From the NCBI GenBank assembly GCA_903896545.1, contig CAITYF010000014.1, positions 1 through 41,004 on the forward strand: a stretch of DNA of 41,004 nt, written 5' to 3'. The position numbers were made by a program, and so were the translations under genes. Below are positions 8,142-18,200 of the stretch, piece after piece. Source of the stretch: an uncultured Myxococcales bacterium. GTDB lineage: Bacteria; Myxococcota_A; UBA9042. Each line of letters starts with the position of its first letter. Position 1 is the first letter of the stretch. The notes under the pieces were generated by a model. The model was not told where the DNA came from and did no database searches. It saw only the letters and a list, made by a program, of their open reading frames with translations.

Positions 8142-9043
8142 GGTTTGTCCTCTCTCGTTTTGGTCGTGTCCCACTCGTCGTACAAAAGGCAATTCAACAG
8201 GCTCTGGGACTGCCCGCCCGTGAAGTCGATCGTTGCCCCGTTGAACCAGTGCGCTTCAGGCCGCAGCAGCAAGGTCACAAACTGCGCGACCTCCGCCGTC
8301 GACAGCATTCGCCCCGCGGGAATCGCCTGCGCGACCACATCTTGAAAACGCTGCCATTTCTCCGGCGTAAACGCCTTCTTCACGGCGAGCGTATCGACTG
8401 TTCCGTAATTCAGCAGGTTCACGCGGTAGCCCAGCAGGCCCATTTCCCACGCCAGATGCTTGACGTAGACCTGCAGCGCGGCCTTGGCAGCGGTGATAAT
8501 GCCGAAGTTGTGGATCATCGAGTCCGAGATCGGATTCGTCAGTCCCAGCAACTGCGCGCCCGGCGCGAGCAAATCGCGCGCAACGAGCGCTTGCGCCCAC
8601 CACGCGAACGAATTGGCCATCGAGTCCATGGTCTTGTGGAAATTGTGCGGGATAAACTGGCGAAATGGCCCGTCGCCGCCTGGCAGGAAGAGCCCCAACG
8701 ACGCGTTGGCGATGGCGTGTACGCAGATCCGCACGCTCTGATGACCCGCAACTTCCAGCAACCGGTCCGCGGCGTGTTCAACGCCCGCGTGGGTGCCCAC
8801 GTCACCGACAAAATGGGCAGACTTGCGACCGAGTGCTACGACGTGTGCGTCGACCGCGGCCGCTTGTTCGGGCCAATGCCCACGGTGCGCGCCAAAAATG
8901 TTCAGTCCGGGAACGGCCGCTACAGCCTTGGCAATTTCAAAACCAGATCCAGATGTCACGCCTAGAACGACAGCCCATTCGGCATCACCCGGTTCGCGGT
9001 GCGCGGCCTGCGCTGCGGCGTGCGGTTGCGCTGGATGCTTCAA
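8138..9043 (-). CDS. FabI-like enoyl-ACP reductase family protein lacking the catalytic tyrosines
   Basis: A 301-residue atypical short-chain dehydrogenase that lines up with enoyl-ACP reductase I (FabI). The cofactor loop is VVLGVTSGSGFEIA, the family segment MDSMANSFAWW is present, and the C-terminal half contains RVNLLNYGTVDTLA. The catalytic lysine is kept as Lys187. The tyrosine seven residues before it (E. coli Tyr156) is Phe180, and the second family tyrosine (Tyr146) aligns with Asn170. I checked both against the DNA. Start is TTG 9043: GGAGG lies exactly five bases upstream, and TTGA overlaps the stop of the acyltransferase gene. The C-terminus overlaps the next gene by four bases. 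It is either an unusual reductase with altered chemistry or a non-reductive acyl binder. Confidence 0.85.
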   Translation of the reverse strand: MKHPAQPHAAAQAAHREPGDAEWAVVLGVTSGSGFEIAKAVAAVPGLNIFGAHRGHWPEQAAAVDAHVVALGRKSAHFVGDVGTHAGVEHAADRLLEVAGHQSVRICVHAIANASLGLFLPGGDGPFRQFIPHNFHKTMDSMANSFAWWAQALVARDLLAPGAQLLGLTNPISDSMIHNFGIITAAKAALQVYVKHLAWEMGLLGYRVNLLNYGTVDTLAVKKAFTPEKWQRFQDVVAQAIPAGRMLSTAEVAQFVTLLLRPEAHWFNGATIDFTGGQSQSLLNCLLYDEWDTTKTREDKP

Positions 9044-9843
9044 GAATTCCTCCGCGTCGTCACATCGTCCAAAATGGCCTGAACTTCAGCCTGAATTCGT
9101 TTGTGCACTGCGTTCAGAATCGGCTTTCCTGCGGGTTCCGCCAGCGCAGTTTGCCACGACATAGGCGTGCCCGACAATTCCGCTATTTCCTCCACAAGCG
9201 CACGAACATCAATTGGATCGCCGATACGCTGGCGAATTTTCACAGGAAACGGTGGCGAAAACGGGAACAGTCCCAGCGGCCCGACAGCCAGCCAAAATGG
9301 CAGCCTCGCAGGAATATGCAGCCGCTTTCCCCATGTCTCGCCGTTCATGAGGCTCAGATAGATCGAATCGACACCTGACGCGCCCACCGGGACGATCGGC
9401 AGCCCGTAGCGCAGCGCCAACTTCAAGTAGCCCGTCCGCGCGCCCCAGTGAACCGTGTACGCGTCGCCGTGACGGCAGCCTTCGTGCGTTCCGCCTGGCG
9501 CAACGAGAATGTGCTCGCCGCGCGCAACGGCCGCAGCCAATTTCGGCCCATCCGCCGTCACAAAGCCCAATTCGTCGACCCATTGGCCCATTTTGCCCAG
9601 CGCCAAGCCGCCGTGAATGATGCCATGCGGCAAGTAGCCCAGGCGTCGGTGCAGTTCCGCGGTCAGCACACACAAATCCCAGGCGAATGGCCGCCCGTGA
9701 TAGCCGACGATGAGACACGCGCGGCCTTGCAGCAAGGGATCGAGGTGTTCGACCTCATAGCGGTGCACGCGCGCGACGTGATTCCACGCGGCAAGCCAAG
9801 TCTGCAGCGCCGGCTGGGCGCGCCACTGCGAAAAATCGAGCAT
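9040..9843 (-). CDS. Lysophospholipid acyltransferase family protein, MGAT/DAGAT-like
   Basis: A 267-residue membrane-associated acyltransferase. The catalytic block is YHGRPFAWD (His49, Asp56), which resembles the YHG block of MGAT-like LPLAT proteins more than the NHxxxxD of PlsC. The second family block APGGTHE is at 115-121. Hydrophobic segments lie around 40-60 and 180-200. ATG 9843 starts two bases after the FabH stop, and its own stop overlaps the reductase start, so the three are surely cotranscribed. Expected chemistry is acyl transfer from ACP or CoA to a lipid hydroxyl; the acceptor is unknown. Confidence 0.85.
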   Translation of the reverse strand: MLDFSQWRAQPALQTWLAAWNHVARVHRYEVEHLDPLLQGRACLIVGYHGRPFAWDLCVLTAELHRRLGYLPHGIIHGGLALGKMGQWVDELGFVTADGPKLAAAVARGEHILVAPGGTHEGCRHGDAYTVHWGARTGYLKLALRYGLPIVPVGASGVDSIYLSLMNGETWGKRLHIPARLPFWLAVGPLGLFPFSPPFPVKIRQRIGDPIDVRALVEEIAELSGTPMSWQTALAEPAGKPILNAVHKRIQAEVQAILDDVTTRRNS

Positions 9844-9845
9844 GG

Positions 9846-10820
9846 TTATCCGACCCGGTAAAGAAGTGCGCCGTAGGAGAGTCCGGATCCGACGCCGATG
9901 AGCAAGATGGTTTGGCCAGAACGAACGCGACCGGAACGCAGCAGCGTGTCGAGTCCGACCGCGGTGGACGCGGCGCCGATGTTGCCGGTTTCATGCACGA
10001 CGGGGATAAGCTTGGCGCGATCGAGGCCAAAATGGTCGGCGATTTGCCCCAGCATCGCGCCATTTGGCTGGTGCGGAACGATCCAATCGACGCCGTGCCA
10101 ATCCAGGCCGGTCTGGGCAAAAATCTCGCCAGCGACTTGACCAAGCCCCAGCATCGCAACGTCCGTAATGCCTTGGTTGGACTTGTTAAAGAGGATCGTC
10201 TCGCGTTGCCCCGTCAAGCTGGCGTGCCCCATCGTCACGGTGTCGCGCAGGCTGCCGCGGTTGCCGAACGCAGACGCCAGAACGGCCGCACCACCGGGTT
10301 CCGCAGCAGCGACAATGGCGGCGCCGGCGGCATCGCCAAAAACAACGTACGGCCGCGGATCATCGGCGCGAATGTGCCGTGATGGCATTTCGGAGGCAAC
10401 GACGGCGACAGGTCCAAGTCCAGTTGCCACGCAGCGGGCGGCGACGTCGAGGCCTGAGAGAAAGCCAACACACGCGTTGTTCAGGTCAAAACAGTCTGCC
10501 GAGCCTTCGATGCCGAGCAAGTCGAGCACCGCGTTGGCCGTTGCCGGAAGCAGGTAGTCGCCGCCCGTGGAACAAGCGAAAATGACGCGACGCAACGCGC
10601 TGGCGGGAAGATTCGCCGCGACGAGCGCTTTGCGTATCGCCTCGGCTGCCTGGGACGCCGTGGAGTCTTCCGGACCGGCAAACCAGCGCGCTTGAATGCC
10701 CGTTCGCACTTCAACGTCCGCCACTGTTCGGTCCGGCATCGCTGCGCGCGCGACGTCCGCCGTTGTACGTGGAGCCCCTGGAAAATGCGTCGCGGTGGCT
10801 AGAATTTGTGCTCGGAGCAT
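9846..10820 (-). CDS. Beta-ketoacyl-ACP synthase III family protein (FabH-like)
   Basis: A 324-residue condensing enzyme with the full FabH triad: Cys117 in NNACVGF, His250 in VPHQPNG and Asn280 in ETGNIGAAS. The C-terminal GVGSGLSYGALL loop is also typical. The family starts fatty-acid chains, or in secondary pathways joins acyl groups. First gene of the lipid operon. I chose ATG 10820 because the open frame up to 10943 is Cys/Arg-rich and does not look like family N-terminus; the ribosome site is weak. Since housekeeping FabH is normally beside fabD/fabG/acpP, this copy is more likely a pathway-specific synthase (inference). Confidence 0.88.
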   Translation of the reverse strand: MLRAQILATATHFPGAPRTTADVARAAMPDRTVADVEVRTGIQARWFAGPEDSTASQAAEAIRKALVAANLPASALRRVIFACSTGGDYLLPATANAVLDLLGIEGSADCFDLNNACVGFLSGLDVAARCVATGLGPVAVVASEMPSRHIRADDPRPYVVFGDAAGAAIVAAAEPGGAAVLASAFGNRGSLRDTVTMGHASLTGQRETILFNKSNQGITDVAMLGLGQVAGEIFAQTGLDWHGVDWIVPHQPNGAMLGQIADHFGLDRAKLIPVVHETGNIGAASTAVGLDTLLRSGRVRSGQTILLIGVGSGLSYGALLYRVG

Positions 10821-10963
10821 GGCGTGAGGGTGCCATGCGACGCCGATGATGTCTACGCAGGACGCCGAACGACAACCCGCACAATCGGCGATTGATCGCG
10901 GGCAAATGCCATCGTAAGCTCGGCCAGGTTTCGTTGCGGACAACGGAGCAAGGCGAGAGGCAG

Positions 10964-11881
10964 ATGGTCAATGACGACAAAACGCTAGTTGCGGACACAA
11001 GCGCGATCCGTCGCATCATGGCGGAGGCCGAGAACGCGGCGCCCGCGCTGCTGCTGCTGTCCGGGCCGTCCGAGCTCGTCGGCAAGCAGTGGCCGCTTGT
11101 CGGGCCAGAGTTGGTTCTGGGGCGCGCGCCTTCCTGCGAAATCTACGTGGACGACCCGAAGCTCAGCAAGAACCACGCGCGGATTCTGGTGCTGGACGGG
11201 CGAGTGGCGCTGATTGACCTGAATTCGACCAATGGCACGGAAGTTGGCAACGACCTGCTGCGGCCTCAGCAGCCGCGTGAGTTGCAGAACAACGATCTGG
11301 TGCAAATCGGCAATCTGGTGTTCAAGTTTCTGGAACGCGGCAGCCTGGAATCGGTTGGCATTCAGAAGACTTTTGAGCGTTCGCAGATCGACGCGCTGAC
11401 GCAAATCTTCAACAAAGGCGCCTACCTGACCACCGCAGCGGAATTGTACAAGCGCGCGCGGGCGACGGGTGCGCAGCTGTCGGTCATCGTCTTTGATCTC
11501 GACTTCTTCAAGAAGGTGAACGACACGTACGGGCATCAGGCGGGCGACTATGTGCTGAAGGCGCTCGCGCAACTCGTACACGACAATTGCATCAACGATG
11601 GCGCATTTTTCGCCCGCTACGGCGGTGAAGAATTCGTCGTGCTGCTGCCCAATAGTTCGCTGACTGTTGCCGCCGATTGCGCCGAAAGTATCCGCGCGTG
11701 GATTGAGCACTTTGAATTCGTTTTTGGCGGTGCCCGCCTCGCTGTCACGATTTCCGCGGGTGTAGCGCCCCTCAACGACGCGATGGAGTCCGCTCACGAC
11801 CTGTTTGAGCTTGCCGATCAGGCGTCGTACGCATCCAAGCGCGGTGGCCGCAATCGTGTGACTGTAGCGCAACCGATCTGA
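10964..11881 (+). CDS. FHA-GGDEF diguanylate cyclase
   Basis: A 305-residue cytoplasmic protein. The FHA domain (about 33-122) has the phosphothreonine-binding residues in LGR, KLSKNHARI and NSTNGTEV. The GGDEF domain (about 140-300) has FDLDFFKKVNDTYGH and the intact active-site loop RYGGEEF (Gly220-Phe224), so it should make c-di-GMP. The product-inhibition I-site RxxD, expected at 211-214, reads Asn-Asp-Gly-Ala, so feedback by that site is lost. The layout matches DgcB-type proteins of Bdellovibrio, where FHA coupling to phosphorylated partners controls activity. ATG 10964 follows GAGAGG and an AAGG; the upstream frame lacks domain-like sequence. Divergent from fabH. Confidence 0.92.
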   Translation: MVNDDKTLVADTSAIRRIMAEAENAAPALLLLSGPSELVGKQWPLVGPELVLGRAPSCEIYVDDPKLSKNHARILVLDGRVALIDLNSTNGTEVGNDLLRPQQPRELQNNDLVQIGNLVFKFLERGSLESVGIQKTFERSQIDALTQIFNKGAYLTTAAELYKRARATGAQLSVIVFDLDFFKKVNDTYGHQAGDYVLKALAQLVHDNCINDGAFFARYGGEEFVVLLPNSSLTVAADCAESIRAWIEHFEFVFGGARLAVTISAGVAPLNDAMESAHDLFELADQASYASKRGGRNRVTVAQPI

Positions 11882-11892
11882 TCGGCAGACAA

Positions 11893-12129
11893 TCAACGCG
11901 AGCGCCACTTCTGCAGCACATCCCAGCGCGGGTCGGGAAACCCGCTGAGCCCGCGCTCCACGCCGAGCGCGATCGCCCACGTCCGCAGCCGCGTTTCCAG
12001 CGCACTGCCAGGCCGGGCGTGAAGATGCAGCACGCGCTGGCTTTCGCCCGTCTCCTGGCCGATGAACAGCGCATCCTTGGGCACCAGCCGCACGTAAGCG
12101 GTTTGCAACAGGGGGTCGACGCGCTTCAC
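11893..12129 (-). CDS. Small hypothetical protein
   Basis: A 78-residue ORF starting at GTG 12129 with GAGGA seven bases upstream. It has a charged, mixed composition and ends in WDVLQKWRSR. I recognise no family, and there is no signal peptide or membrane segment. It lies convergent to the diguanylate cyclase gene (11 bases apart) and 148 bases downstream of the giant cytochrome gene on the same strand. The frame is open a little further upstream to a stop near 12200, so a longer form with a non-standard start is possible. Confidence 0.5.
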   Translation of the reverse strand: MKRVDPLLQTAYVRLVPKDALFIGQETGESQRVLHLHARPGSALETRLRTWAIALGVERGLSGFPDPRWDVLQKWRSR

Positions 12130-12277
12130 GGCCGTGTCCTCGACCGCGATCCGCTTCGCACCACTCAGCGCCTTCCCTTGCAGCAGACTGGCTATTCGGG
12201 TCGCTGCTCAAGCAGCCGGGACACTTCGCGGAGATGCATTTCAGCTCGGCGATTGCCGCGTCGCTTCTGCGCTCGGT

Positions 12278-15200
12278 CTACCAGCAGTAGTTGGTGTGCG
12301 CTTCGCCGTGGCAGGTTCCGTTGCACCGCACCGAGGTTGTGCAGCCGCCCGTCGTCGGTCGCGTCGAGGTGACGCCACCCACGTACGGCAAGCCGACGAT
12401 GGTGCCCAGCACGTCGCGCAAGCCGTTGACGTGGCTCGCGGACCCAGCGTCCGGGTGGCACGACGTGCAGTAGACGACAAATCCGTTCCCGCCAAGATGC
12501 GTGCTGTGATGCCCCGTGGTCGGCGTCGCCGCGTGGCAACTGGCGCAGCTTCCCGCGTTCCAGTTGCCGCCTGCCCAGTACGGCGTGACCAACGGCGCAC
12601 CGCCGCGCCCGTTCGAGTGGCAAGCCCCCATGCAGGTCCCTCGCTGCGCAACCGGCGCACCTACAGCCGCCGCAACGTTCCAGATCATCGATCCCGTGTT
12701 GTTCACCCCGGCTGGCGGCGCTGCGAACGTCACATCGCCGTGATGTCCGGTCGTCGACAAGTCCGCGCTCGGCACGTATTGCTGGGTGTGCGCCAGGTCG
12801 CCAAAGAACGGGATGATATGACAACGCGTGCAGTCCAGCGGAATGTGCGTTGTACTCGCCGTGATGTGCTGCGCGTGACGACCCACGGCCAGTGAGAGAC
12901 TGGTCGACTCGTTGGCCACGCCCGTCGGCGGGTTGTTTTGCGTCGCGGTGCCGTGGCAGAAATTGCACGCTTTCCAATCGCCCTCCGTGCCACCCGCCGG
13001 ATTCGCGCCGTGACAGTTCACCGTGCTGTTGTTGCAGGAAATACCGACGCTGCCGCCGTTGTAATCCGCGCCGTGGCAGTCCGTGCAGTTCGTGCCCTTG
13101 TCGTCCTTGCCGTGGTTGACGAGGAAATAGCCGTAGCCGTGGTGGTTCGGGTTGGCGACGCCGTTTGCCGCGAATTTCGGCGACGTCCAGTCCGCGAGCG
13201 TGTGATAGTTGTTCTTCTCCACAACGCCGTCGACGTGCAGCGCCGCGTTGGCCCACGCGACCGCGCCAGTTCCAGGATTGACCGAAGCCACGACACCCGC
13301 GTGACAGAGCGCGCAGTTCGTGACCGCAGGGTGCGTGCCGCCCGGAGGCGTCATGTGGCACGCCGCGCCGCACGCTTTGAATGAACCGTCGACCTGCGTC
13401 CAGACGGGATTGGTCTTGGCCGTCGCCGCGTCGAGCAACTTGCCGCCATGGCAGTAGGCGCCGCTGCAGGTCGCCGCGCCCGCGTCAAACTGCGGCACGG
13501 AGCCCATCGCCGTTGAAACCGCGCTCCACAGGAAGTCGACCGTACCATTGGCATGCGTCGTGATGTCCGGCACCGCGTGGCAATCCTTGCAGTCGACCTG
13601 CCTGTGCCACGTGCTCGGCGCCAAGTGCTGCGCGTGCGCACCGACCGCGGGTTGCGTCGTCAGCGTTTCACCGTGCGTGCCCTTGGGCGGCGCCGGGTTG
13701 TTCGTCGCTGCGTCGCCGTGGCACGTCGTGCAGGTCAGCACCTTCACGTCGATCTTGCCGTCAATGTGCAGCGTCGGATCCTTCCACACCGCCGTCTGCG
13801 TAACGGGATCGAAGGATGTCAGCGTCGCGTCGTGACAATCAGCGCACTTGGTGCTCTGCGGATGCGTGCCGCCCGGCGGTGTCCTGTGGCATGCGGCACC
13901 GCACGAGTTGAACGTCCCGTCGACCTGCGTCCACACAGGCGTCACCTTGGCCGTCGCTGTACCTTGCAGCGTCGCGCCGTGGCAGTAGGCGCCACTGCAG
14001 GTCATGGCCGCCGCATCGAACTGCGGCACCGCATTCATCGCCGCGGCAACCGCGCTCCACGCCAGATCAATCGCGCCGTTTGCGTGCAGGGGCTGCGCCG
14101 GCACCACGTGGCAATCCGTGCACGCGACTTGGCGGTGCCAGGTGCTCGAAGCCAGATGCTGCGCATGCGCGCCCACCGCTGGTTGCGTCGTCAGCGTCTC
14201 GCCCTTGGTACCAAACGGCGGCGCCGGATTGTTCGTCGCCGCATCGCCGTGGCAACTCGTGCAGGTCAGGTTCTTCACCTCCACCTTGCCGTCGATGTGC
14301 AGCGCCGCGTTCGCCCACGTGGTCACCTGCGTCGCTGGGTCAAAACTCGCAAGGACCTGATCGTGGCAGTCGATGCAGTTCGTATTCTGCGGGTGCGGCG
14401 CAGCCGGCGGCGTGGTGTGGCAAGCGGCGCCACAAGAATTGAACGTACCATCGACCTTCGTCCACACGGGCTTCGTCTTGGCGCCCGCGCTGCCGATGAG
14501 CGTTTCACCATGGCAGTACGCACCGCTGCACGTCGCGCTGTTCGCGTCAAAACTCGGCACCGCGGACATCGCCGTCGCCACAGCGCTCCACGCAAAATCA
14601 ATCACACCATTCGCATGCACTGGCGCGTTGGGCACCGCGTGACAATCCGTGCAGACCACATCGCGGTGCCACGTGCTCGGCGCCAGATGCTGCGCGTGCG
14701 CACCGACCGCCAGCTGCGTCGTCAGCGTCTCGCCTTTCGTGCCCAAGGGCGGCGCTGGATTGTTCGTCGCCGCTGTGCCGTGGCACGTCGTACAGGTCAG
14801 GTTCTTCACGTCGACCTGACCGTTGATGTGCAGAGCCGCGTTCGTCCACGTCGCCTTCTGCGTCACCGGATCAAAACTGGCAATCACGGCGTCGTGGCAG
14901 ACCGCGCACTGGGTGTTCTGGGGGTGAGGCGCGCCCGGCGGCGTCATGTGGCACGCGGCCCCGCACGAGTTGAACGTCCCGTCGACCTGTGTCCACACCG
15001 GCGTCGTCTTGGCGACAAATCCGTCGGCGAGCGTGCTGCCGTGGCAGTAGGCGCCGCTACACGTTAGCGCGCCAACATCAAACTGCGGCACCGCGCTCAT
15101 GGCCGTTGCGACCGCGCCCCAGGTCAGCTCCATCACCCCATTGCTGTGATCCATCGCCGTCGGCACTGCGTGACAGTCCGCGCAGTCCACCTGACGGTGC

Positions 15201-18200
15201 CACGCGCTATTCGCCAAGTGCTGCGCGTGCGCGCCCACCGCGGGCTGGCTGGTCAACGTCTCCCCGTGCGTGCCCTGCGGCGGTGCCGGATTGTTGGCAA
15301 CCGGATCGCCGTGACACGCCGTGCACGTGAGCGTCTTCACTTCGGTCTTGCCGTTGACGTGTAAACTTGCGTCTTTCCAAGTTGCTGTTTGCGTTGCCGG
15401 ATCAAAACTCGCGATGACCGCGTCATGGCACAGCGCGCAGTTCGTGTTCTGCGTGTGCGGCGCGGCGGGCGGCGTCAGGTGGCAGCTTGCGCCGCAGGAA
15501 CTGAACGTCCCGTCGACTTGCGTCCACACCGGCGTCGAATTCGCCGTCGTCGCGTGCGGCAAGGTCCCGCCGTGGCAGTACGCGCCGCTGCAGCTCGCGC
15601 TCGTCGCGTCAAACTGTGGCGTCGAATTCAGCGCCGTCGCGATGGCGCTCCAGGTCAGGTCGACGTTTCCGTTGCTGTGCCCCATGTCCGTCGGGACCGC
15701 GTGGCAATCCGTGCACGCCACTTGCCGGTGCCACGTGCTCGTCGCCAAGTGCTTGGCGTGCGCGCCCACCGCCTTCTGGTTCGTCAGCGATTCCCCGTGC
15801 GTCCCCGTCGGCGGCGCCGGATTTTTCGTCGCTGGGTCGCCGTGACACGCCGTGCAAGTCAGCGTCTTGACGTCCACCTTGCCGTCAATGTGTAGCGCGG
15901 CATCTTTCCACGTGGCCTTTTGCGTCACGGGGTCAAAGCTCGCAATCACCGCGTCGTGGCAGAGCGCGCAGTTCGTGTTCGTCGTGTGCTCGCCGGCGGG
16001 TGGCGTCAAGTGACAACTCGCTCCGCACGACTTGAACGAACCGTCGACCTGCGTCCACACCGGTGTCGACTTCGCCGTCGTCGTGTCTTTCAGCGTTCCG
16101 CCGTGGCAGTATGCGCCGCTGCAGCTGGCGGAATTCGCATCAAAAGTCGGCGCGCTGTTTTGCGCCGTCGCAACCGCGCTCCACGTCAGCGCCACCTTGC
16201 CGTCGGCATGCGTCGTCAAGGTCGGCACCACGTGGCAATCCGTGCAATCGACCTGCCGGTGCCACGCGCTTCCCGCCAAGTGCTGCGCGTGCGCGCCGAC
16301 GCCAATGTCCGTCGTCAGCGTCGCGCCGCTCGTCGACTTGGGCGGCGCCGAGTTGTTGGTCGCCGCGTCGCCATGGCACGACGTGCAGGTCATCGCTTTC
16401 ACGTCGATCTTGCCGTCAATATGCAGCGACGCGTCCTTCCACGTCGCCTTTTGCGTGGCCACGTCAAAGCCCGCAATCACCGTGTCATGGCAGTCCGCGC
16501 AGTTCGTGTTCGTCGGGTGCGGCGCTGCGGGCGGTGTCATGTGGCACGCGGCGCCGCAGGAATTGAACGTCCCGTCGACTTGCGTCCATACCGGCTTCGT
16601 TTTCGCCGTCGCTGCGTCGTAGAGGGTTCCTCCGTGGCAATACGCACCGCTGCACGTCGCTGAGGTCGCGTCAAACGTCGGCGTGCTGTCCATAGCCGTG
16701 GCGACAGCGCTCCAACTGAAGTCGATGACGCCGCTCGCGTGCACCATTTCGGTCGGCACGACGTGACAGTCCGCGCAATCGACCTGACGGTGCCAGCCGC
16801 TCGCCGCCAAGTGCTGCGCGTGCGCGCCCACCGCGAGTTCCGTCGTCTTTGTCTCGCCTTTGGTTCCCTTGGGCGGCGCCGGGTTGTTGCTCGCCGCGTC
16901 ACCATGGCACGTCGTGCAGGTCATCTTCTTGACGTCGATGGTGCCGTTGATGTGCAGCGCCGCGTTCTTCCACGTCGCCTTCTGCGTCGCAACGTCAAAG
17001 CCCGCGATGACCGCGTCATGACAGTCCGCGCAGTTGCTATTTTGCGGGTGCGGCGCGCCCGGCGGCGTCATGTGGCAACCAGCCCCGCACGAACTGAACG
17101 AACCGTCGACCTGTGTCCACACCGGCGTCGTCTTGGCCGTCGTTGCATCGTAGAGCGTGCCGCCGTGGCAGTACGCGCCGCTGCAGGTCGCACTCGCCGC
17201 GTTAAACTTGGGCGCGGCGTTCATTGCCGTCGCGACAGCGCCCCAAGCGAAATCGATCACACCGTTCGCGTGCTGCGTCGAGGTCTGCGTCGCGTGGCAA
17301 TCCGTGCACACGACCGGTCGGTGCCAGTCGCCGCCCGCCAGGTGCTTCGCGTGCGCGCCAACCGCCAGATCTGTCGTCTGCGTTTCCCCGTTCGTGCCTT
17401 TGGGCGGTGCCGGATTGTTCGTCGCCGCATCGCCATGACACGTCGTGCACGTCATCGCAACGACGTCGACTTTCCCGTTCACGTGCAGCGCCGCGTCCTT
17501 CCACGTCGCCTGCTTGGTCGCTGGATCGAACGTCGCAATCACCGCGTCGTGGCACTGTGCACACTTGCTGTTCTGCGGATGCGGCGCGCTGGGCGGCGTC
17601 ATGTGGCAACTCGCACCGCACGCGTTGAACGAACTGTCGACTTGCGTCCACACGGGCTTGGTCTTGACCTTGCCGGCGTCGTACAGCGTGCCGCCGTGAC
17701 AGTAAGCACCGCTGCACGTCGCCGTCGCCGCGCTGAACGACGGCGTGCTCGCCATGGCCGTTGCCACCGCGCTCCAAACAAAATCGATCGGTCCGTTGGC
17801 GTGCGAGGTCGATGTCGGCACCGCGTGGCAGTCCGTGCAGTCCACCTGACGGTGCCACGCGCTCGTGTTCAAGTGCTGCGCGTGGGCGCCGACGGCCAAT
17901 TGCGTCGTCGACGTCTCGCCGTTCGTGCCTTTGGGCGGCGCCGGATTGCTGGTCGCCGCGTCGCCGTGACACGTCGTGCAGGTCATCGCCTTCACGTCAA
18001 CCTGCCCGTTGATGTGCAGCGACGCGTCCTTCCACGTCGCAGTCTGCGTCGCTTGGTCAAAATCGGCGATGACCGCATCGTGGCACTGCGCGCAATTCGT
18101 ATTCTTCGGGTGCGGCGCGCTGGGCGGCGTCAGGTGGCAAGCCGCGCCACAGGCGTTGTAGGAACCCGTCACTTCCGTCCACACCGGTTTGGTCTTTGCT

